Source: Cephalopachus bancanus
Taxonomy: Eukaryota; Chordata; Mammalia; Primates; Tarsiidae
Direction: 5' to 3'
DNA: 64,000 nucleotides
Assembly (NCBI GenBank): GCA_027257055.1
Contig: JAPVLO010000518.1
Coordinates: forward strand, 868,001-932,000
A program made the translations under genes and the position numbers. Position 1 is the first letter of the stretch. The number at the start of each line of letters is the position of its first letter. A model generated the notes under the pieces. It searched no databases and was not told the DNA's origin. It saw nothing but the letters and a program-made list of their open reading frames with translations. Of this stretch, positions 58,309-64,000 are shown one piece after another.

Positions 58309-59084
58309 ACTATTTAAAATCATATACATGTATGTAAATTATGGTGTGTGGAGTTTGCATAATCTAAAAACTCTGCTGCGGATTACAGAATTCAGATATG
58401 AGTAGGCAGAGCAATTTTCTTAAAAGATCAATATATCTTTAAAATCCTTGAACAAAAACATCATTTATGTAGGGTTATCCAACATTATTTTTTTTTAAAA
58501 TTAGGCATGCACATCAGGTCAACTTGACTTTGTGCTTTAAAATGATGAATGCATGTTTACCTTAAATGAAAATTCATAATTTGCCATGTCCAAATTATAT
58601 ATAGTTAAAATAACATGTATATACGTAAGTAATAATTGAAAATAAAATATATGCTAATTTAACATGTACACAATGTGTGTGTAAATGTGGCCATCAATAT
58701 TGCAAACAAGGAATCATAGGCCCATCAATTAGTGGTGATGTCCTCTTTTTAGTTATAGAGGAAGCGCAGTGCAAAATCACTTTTACATAGTTTTTCAAAA
58801 TGCCGATGCCTGGCCCTCACTTTTGACTTGGTGAATTGGAATGTCTAGGAATGGTATCCAAATATTTGCATTTTTAACATAGTCTTCCTGCCATAAACAA
58901 CTAGAAAACTGGGGAAAATGTATCGAACTACTGTTTTTAGGTATTGTCTAATAGGCTGTGCAAGACTGAGATACACATAAGAAGGCAAACAAGTGAGGTG
59001 AGCCCTTCAATTGCTCTTGTTTACTGCCTGGTGGCCATTTATAGGCCTCAGCTCCAAACAGAGCCCAAGGGCTCTGTCTTTGTC
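58309..59084. other. Unassigned sequence
   Basis: A weak hAT-MITE-like stretch occurs near 58800-58890 (GATGCCTGGCCCTCACTTTT). Otherwise nothing recognised. Confidence 0.35.
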
Positions 59085-60395
59085 CATTCCTGCTGCTATA
59101 CCAAAATACCTCAAACTGAGTAATTTATAAACAACAGAAATTTATTTCTAATAGTTATGGAGACTGGAAAGTCTAAGATTGAGGTGTCAACAGATTCAGT
59201 GACTGGTGAGGGTCCATTGCTCATAGAGTACGCTTCCTTTTTTCTTTCCTTCTTTTAATTTTTATTATAGAGATGTGGGGTACATTTCAGGGTTAGGTAT
59301 ATAAACATTGATCATGCAGGTACCCTTGTTGATGAGGTATGCCCCTCCCTCCCCTAGCAGTTTCCCTCAACTGCCAATCCCACTCCCTCTCCTGACAGTT
59401 TCCCAGTGCTGCCAATCGCTTTCTTATAGCATTATAATTGTTCAAGTTTCATTTATGAGTGAGAACATATGGAACTCTGTTCTTTGTTTCTGTGATAAAT
59501 CACTGAGTATGACCAACTCCAAATCCACCTGGGTTGCTGCAAAGTCCATATATTTGTCCTTTTTTATGGCTGCATAATATTCCATCTTGCATATGTACCA
59601 CATTTTTTTAATCCAGTCCAGCTTCCATAGGCAACACGGTTGGGTCCATGTTTTTGCTATTGTGAGTAGAGCTGCAACAAACATACGTATGCAGGTATCT
59701 TTTTTGTAGAATGATTTGTGTTCCTCCGAGTATATTCCCAATAGGGGAATTTCTGGGTCATATGGAAGGTCAATTTCTAGTTCTATCAGAAATCGCCATG
59801 CTGTCTTCCAAAAAGGTTGTACTAGTTTGCATTCCCATCAGCAGTGTAGCAGCATTCCTTTTTCTCCACATCCTCTCCAGAGTCTGTTGTTGTTTGTTTT
59901 ATTAATGATGACCATTCTAACAGGGGTTAGGTGGTATCTCAATGTGGTTTGATTTGCATTTCTCTGATGATGAGTGAAACTAAACACTTTTTTATGTGTC
60001 CATTGGCTGCCTATATATCTTCTTTTGAGAAGTGTCTATTCATGTTTTTGCCCACTTTTTAAAGAGGCAGTTTGTTTTTTTCCTTTCAGCGCATTTGAAT
60101 TCCTTGTAGATGCTAAATGTTAGGCCTTTGTCTGATAAACAATTGGCAAACATATTTTCCCATTTTGTGGGCTGTCTCCCTGCTCTCTCGATAGTTTCTT
60201 TTGTTTTGCAGAAGCTCGTTAATTTACAGGGCTCCCTCAAGTATCTTGATAAGAACACTAATCCCATTCATGAGATTACCTAGTTAGAGGTCACCTAATC
60301 ATCTCCCAAAGTTCATCTTAATACTATCACCTAGGGAATAGGTGTCAACAGAAGAATTTTAGGGAGACACAAACATTCAGACCATAGCAGTCACT
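59085..60395 (-). mobile_element. MaLR-type LTR, minus strand, split by L1
   Basis: Left piece 59085-59238 (CCATTCCTGCTGCTATACCA, ACTGAGTAATTTATAAACAA, TGGAGACTGGAAAGTCTAAG) and right piece 60229-60395 (ATCCCATTCATGAGATTACC, CCCAAAGTTCATCTTAATAC, ACACAAACATTCAGACCATA) are the two ends of one MST/MLT1-group LTR. Confidence 0.82.
59239..60228 (-). mobile_element. L1 insertion, 5'-truncated, minus strand
   Basis: Complement of a younger L1 3' UTR (TATAGAGATGTGGGGTACAT, TCATGCAGGTACCCTTGTTG) and the ORF2 C-terminus (TGGCTGCATAATATTCCATC, TTGCATTCCCATCAGCAGTG, TGTGGGCTGTCTCCC). About 1 kb, inserted in the MaLR LTR; frames are broken. Confidence 0.9.
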
Positions 60396-60569
60396 CTGGA
60401 GTTCTAGGAGGCTAAAGTGGTTAGAGTTTATAGCATAGAATATCACAGAGGAGGGAACTGCACAGAGACAGCTCTGGAAATTAGCAGAAGACCCCCAAGT
60501 CTTTAGCTGAGTACTGATCTATGCATATGTGGGCTGAAACTCCATGGATCTGGGGAAAGATTTACCTTC

Positions 60570-60975
60570 CAATCTTTATCTACTCTATCATCCCCAAAGA
60601 TAACCACCCATGATTATTTTTATCTGTGTCTGAACTTCATGTAAGTGGAATTACATTGCATATTTATTTAATTATATTGCATATATATTTAAAGGGATTA
60701 ACTTATTTTGCTCAATATCATATCTGGATGGATTGTCTGATGTGTGGCAGTAGCACATTCACTGTCATTGCTACATGTTCTTCTATTATATAATTATCCT
60801 GCACAGTATTTATCATTTGGTGACTGATGGAAGTTTGGTTTTTATCATTCACAATTTTTTTTAGCTATTACACATAGTGGTGCTATGAATATTCTTGTAC
60901 ATGTCATCTGGTTTATATATGTAAGCATTTTTCTTCATTATAAACCTAGGAGCAAACTAGTTGGGTCCTAACACA
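60570..60975 (-). mobile_element. Old L1 fragment, minus strand
   Basis: TCATGTAAGTGGAATTACAT, ATGGTGCTATGAATATTCTTG-type text near 60885 and AACCTAGGAGCAAACTAGTT are complement old L1 ORF2/3' sequence. The provirus at 61004 is inserted just beyond it. Confidence 0.75.
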
Positions 60976-61063
60976 TATCCATGTAATGTTAATCTGATGT
61001 ACCTGAATCCCGAATCCAAGAGACCACCAAAGAGCCAGCTCCGATGCAAATCACATGAGGGTC

Positions 61064-61069
61064 TTTATT
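61064..61069 (-). terminator. LTR polyadenylation signal AATAAA
   Basis: AATAAA on the minus strand in the expected R region, about 80 bp downstream of the TATA box. Confidence 0.85.
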
Positions 61070-61148
61070 CAGGCTCGAGTCTGGGCTCACGTCCGTAACT
61101 GGCGCAGTGGTACAGGAACGAGAGCCCCGACCCAGCTCAGCAAGCAGC

Positions 61149-61155
61149 TTATATA
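61149..61155 (-). promoter_or_regulatory. LTR TATA box
   Basis: TATATAA on the minus strand, placed for transcription start near 61120. As this is the 3' LTR, in a provirus it would normally act in 3' processing, but it could drive transcription toward lower coordinates. Confidence 0.8.
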
Positions 61156-61575
61156 CACAGTTACAAGGGAGAGGAAAGAACTTTAAATTTGTTCGCACAT
61201 GATTGGGTAATTTCTCCGACTGGGTACGGGGGCGTTTGGGATTGGTTGGTTTGTATGGTCGCGGGTCTCGGCTGACCGCGGCTGACCATCAACGGTCAGG
61301 TGGGCTGGGTGGAACCCGTTGGGACATCTGAAATGTGAGATTACTAGGGGAGTGGAGCAGCAAATGGGGCCAGAGGGTCTGCACCGTGACTCCGCGGTTT
61401 TCTTTTGGTATGTGAACTTGTTTACCAAAAGTATACTACTGGGCTTGGGCGGGAAAGCAAGCATACATCTGAATTTTAAAAACAAGTTTCAATATACATT
61501 CAAAATAAGCTTCAACCTACACTTAAAACAAGTTTTATCACACAATTATGAACTAGATGGCCCTTGAGTTCCTCA

Positions 61576-61590
61576 TTTCCCCCTCTCAGA
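61576..61590 (-). promoter_or_regulatory. Polypurine tract
   Basis: TCTGAGAGGGGGAAA on the minus strand directly abuts the LTR start TGAGG. It is the plus-strand DNA primer site used in retroviral reverse transcription, and it fixes the LTR boundary. Confidence 0.88.
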
Positions 61591-61612
61591 GGAACCTGAA
61601 AAAGGGACCCAA

Positions 61613-63493
61613 TCATGGGTCTATACAAGTGTTCTGAGTGTGGATGCCTACTGGCTGGTACTGCTGTCTGAGCACCATAAGTTGTACGGTGCTGATCTGG
61701 TCCTTGACAAAGGCTACAAGTTTGTTAACAATGCATGGCCCAAAGGTGAAAAGGAGTAGCAAAATGATTAGGGGGCCAGCTAAAGTGGATACTAGAGTAG
61801 TTAGCCAGGGGGAGTGGTTAAACCAGGTTTCGAACCACCTTTGTTGTTGTTCTCATTTTTTTTTTTCCGTTTAGCCAATCCTTCCCTTACTTTGACCATG
61901 GACTCCTTGACAACACCCGAGTGGTCTGTGTAGAAACAACATTCCTCCCCCAGGGCGGCACATGTTCCACCCTGCTGTAAGACTAATAAGTCTAGCCCTC
62001 TACAGTTCTGTAGGACTACCTGGATAGGGATGTTAGGGATTCCTGGGGATGGGAGATGGAGGCTTCAATTCTTTCAATGTCTAGGTCTATGGCCGCCCTA
62101 AGGCTATTATATTGGTGGCTCTGTGTGGCTAGGGAGGCAATACCTGTCCCTGCTCCTGTTAGTCCGAGCCCAAAGAGGACCACCAGGGAAATGGCGGTGA
62201 TCGGTTCTCTTTTATTTCTCTGGTGGGCTTCTGTGCTGAACCACCAGAGTATGTCTTCATCAGAGTGGTAGAGAATTTTTGGAAGTAATTGGACTAGCAC
62301 GCAGAAGCCTTGTTGGGTCTGATTTAGGACCTGCCCGTGGAAGCAAGGGGTTAAGCCTGTAGAACAGGCCCACCAGCTACTTTCAGGGGGCAGGTGGTAA
62401 TCTAGGCTAGATACAGGTGGTGTAATGTTGCATAGGGACTGAAACTCTGGTGCGGGGCGGCCTATGCATAATCCTTGGCCTGTTACTAACTGGAGAGTGA
62501 GTCCCTGGGTTGCTGGCTGCCATCTACAAGAATTGGAATCATGCTTGGTTGTATAGTTTCCCATTACTTCAATTCCTTCATAATAGGGGGGCTGGATGTT
62601 ATCACATAACCAGCATGACTGAGTGAATTCTGGTTTGGCTGCGTTAAGAAACAGGTAGGCTTGATTTAGCAAGTGCCAGAGAGGATGTTGGTACAGTACC
62701 GGTGGGGGTGGGGTGGAGTCAGAGACAAGTATATTGGCCCCTATGGAGTCGGGGACAACTGTAGTGGCTTCAGAATCTGTATAAGCAGTAACTAAGGGGG
62801 TGGACGCGGTGGTCTGGGGCCTGAGATTTGGTATAACAACTGGTCTGTGTTTAGGTGCTAGAACTGGATTTGGTCCCATGCTGAGGGTATTTTGACTGGG
62901 GGTTCGAGAGGTTACTCTAATCATAAAGGAACTTCCAGGATCCGTATACCCTGAGTGCTGCGGGTTGTACAATCTCAGTCCCCACGTTTTTCCTATTTCC
63001 CAGCCTTGAGCTTTTCTGCCCTTTTCGATAAAGCTTATAGTTATGGGGTTGCAGCACTGCCCCTGGGTAGGATTACATCTTTGATGGATGTTGGTGGTAC
63101 CTGCCCTCTGTACTTTTATTAAATCAATGGACTTAGCAGGGCTCCAATTTATGAACCCCGTGGAGACACAGGACCAGCTGGGGCAATAGTACTCAGTGAC
63201 ATCTCTACAGTTCTTATCTTTGTCATGCCCCGGGCACACATAAAAGTACCAGTACCTTCCGTCAGTGCCACCATGGGTTAATTTCCATTGTATGGCGGCA
63301 GTATGGCGGCAGAACTGTGTTAAGTCCCCGGTCATGGTTGGGAACCATGTGTTGGGGGGGCTACTTTTGACGCCTGCCAGATGATGTCGTTAGTGGAGAG
63401 GTCTATAACCTGCCATGTTAGATTTTGGGGCTGGTGTGGGTTCGGGTTGGCTATGACACTACATAGAAAACACGATATACATAATATTAGCAT
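61613..63493 (-). pseudogene. Gammaretroviral env (SU and TM) with three frameshifts
   Basis: About 627 codons from an ATG at 63491-63493, with a hydrophobic signal peptide, to a TGA at 61613-61615, the usual length for this envelope class. The longest open piece (62016-63335, 439 codons) shows a SU receptor-binding-domain-like cysteine pattern, a proline-rich region (residues ~150-215 of that piece), a CWLC (CXXC) motif at 241-244, three N-glycosylation sites (260, 303, 338), a furin-type RNKR site at 373-376 and a hydrophobic fusion peptide after it. Downstream, in a shifted frame, are a heptad/CX6CC region and a membrane anchor. Frameshifts: the G7 run at 63354-63360, near 62019-62024, and the T11 run at 61856-61866. 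As given it encodes no complete Env. Confidence 0.9.
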
Positions 63494-63999
63494 TACGGGG
63501 GTAAGTGAGAGCGGCGCAATCTTAGCTTTAGGGGATTGTCCTTGTCCGGCATGCTTTTCCAGTCTGGCACGTAGTCTTCCAACACAGAGAAGGGGTCTGC
63601 CGGCCGGGCATGGGTGTAGAGGACCGATGGGACGATTCCGTCCACTTTGAGCGCGGTGGGCGTGGTCAGGATTACGACGTAGGGTCCTTTCCAACGTGGC
63701 TGGAGCATCTGGGGTTGATGTCTATGGATGTACACCCAGTCACCCGGGCAGTAGTGGTGTGGTTCTGGGGGTGGCCCGGTTTCGTAGAGGGCTTTTAATG
63801 CAGGCCACACCTGCTTATGTGTTTTTTGCAGTGCTTGCAAGGAAAAAAGGAGTTGTTGGTCATCAAATTCAACAAGTACTTCAGGTTTTAAATTTGGAAC
63901 AATAGGTGGGGGAATGCCAAACATGATTTCAAAGGGTGTGAGGCCCATTTTACAGGGAGAATTGCGCACCTTATGAAGGGCGAAGGGGAGGAGAGCCAC
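63493..63999 (-). CDS. Retroviral integrase C-terminal domain (pol end), partial
   Basis: 168 open codons running off the window edge. Residues 8-30 resemble the end of a gammaretroviral integrase core (NSPCKMGLTPFEIMFG). Residues ~86-121 contain the GPY/F-type C-terminal module (WKGPY at 103-107). The final 45 residues are the basic tail. It stops at TAA (63493-63495), whose last A starts the env ATG (TAATG), a one-base overlap. The true start lies outside the window. Integrase acts in the nucleus to insert viral DNA; this fragment alone is not an enzyme. Confidence 0.92.
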   Translation of the reverse strand: MALLPFALHKVRNSPCKMGLTPFEIMFGIPPPIVPNLKPEVLVEFDDQQLLFSLQALQKTHKQVWPALKALYETGPPPEPHHYCPGDWVYIHRHQPQMLQPRWKGPYVVILTTPTALKVDGIVPSVLYTHARPADPFSVLEDYVPDWKSMPDKDNPLKLRLRRSHLPP

Positions 64000-64000
64000 C

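Larger units (their letters stand above)
61004..61575 (-). repeat. 3' LTR of the provirus (572 bp)
   Basis: Read on the minus strand it starts TGAGGAACTCAAGGG just after the polypurine tract and ends GGGATTCA, so it has the standard TG...CA ends with short inverted repeats. U3 occupies roughly 61125-61575; R and U5 are toward 61004. A TATA box and poly(A) signal are correctly ordered. Length fits gammaretroviral LTRs. The second LTR is not in view, so age cannot be estimated. Confidence 0.9.
61004..64000 (-). mobile_element. Gammaretrovirus-type endogenous provirus, 3' part
   Basis: Minus-strand provirus truncated by the window edge: integrase C-terminus, env, polypurine tract and 3' LTR in canonical order. 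GC content and preservation differ sharply from the AT-rich surroundings, consistent with a much later insertion than the neighbouring repeats. gag, most of pol, the primer-binding site and the 5' LTR would lie beyond position 64000. The 4 bp next to the LTR (TACC, 61000-61003) would be the target duplication to look for on the other side. Confidence 0.95.

Noticed and set aside
62056..63905. Plus-strand open frames opposite env and pol
   Set aside because: Antisense shadows of the retroviral genes, with no independent protein resemblance.

Overview
This is a primate nuclear-genome window, almost entirely intergenic or intronic and built from layers of transposable elements. I see no prokaryotic gene organisation, no rRNA or tRNA gene and no CRISPR array. 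The identifiable Alu copies are either old AluJ-like elements or belong to a young lineage-specific type (left arm with GGCTCAGCCTGTAAT, ACAATAAATC after the left arm, a CCAACTCAAAA end). I recognise no AluS/AluY (anthropoid) and none of the strepsirrhine Alu signature. Together with an unfamiliar L1 3' end, this points to a tarsier-lineage primate; that identification is inference from sequence.

Layout. 0-6 kb: a young Alu with perfect target-site duplications, an AluJ, the first of three internally deleted mariner copies, then sequence with no recognised repeat. 6.1-7.9 kb: a nested stack in which a MIR holds a MER5-like hAT element, which holds both a Tigger element and an inverted 116-bp copy of DNA lying just upstream. 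9-16.5 kb: L2 remnants, two decayed L1 ORF2 stretches, Alus, MIRs and the second mariner. 16.5-31 kb: scattered Alu, MIR, L2, MaLR and hAT remnants, a second inverted duplicate pair, a 134-bp truncated L1 and the third mariner. 30.6-33.4 kb: a 79-bp tandem duplication and two young Alus. 37-46.7 kb: an old L1 split by a 6.6-kb near-full-length younger L1 that itself carries an Alu. 47 kb: a 180-bp stretch that looks like a genuine internal protein-coding exon. 49-61 kb: old L1, L2, MIR and Alu elements and a MaLR LTR split by a truncated L1.

61.0-64.0 kb (end of window): the 3' part of a gammaretrovirus-type endogenous provirus on the minus strand: integrase C-terminus, env (SU and TM) and a 572-bp 3' LTR with TATA box, poly(A) signal and polypurine tract. 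Its env is nearly complete but interrupted by three apparent frameshifts, two of them in homopolymer runs. It is the only place where long, clearly protein-derived open frames survive.

The most notable observations are: (i) a tRNA T-arm-like hairpin in the B box of the lineage-specific Alu, with an apparent compensatory change in one copy; (ii) three short, high-identity local duplications (two inverted, one direct), two of them embedded in transposons, that look like templated insertions; (iii) the candidate exon at 46986-47165; and (iv) the well-preserved env. All family names come from recognition by eye; repeat boundaries without target-site duplications are approximate to about 10-30 bp.
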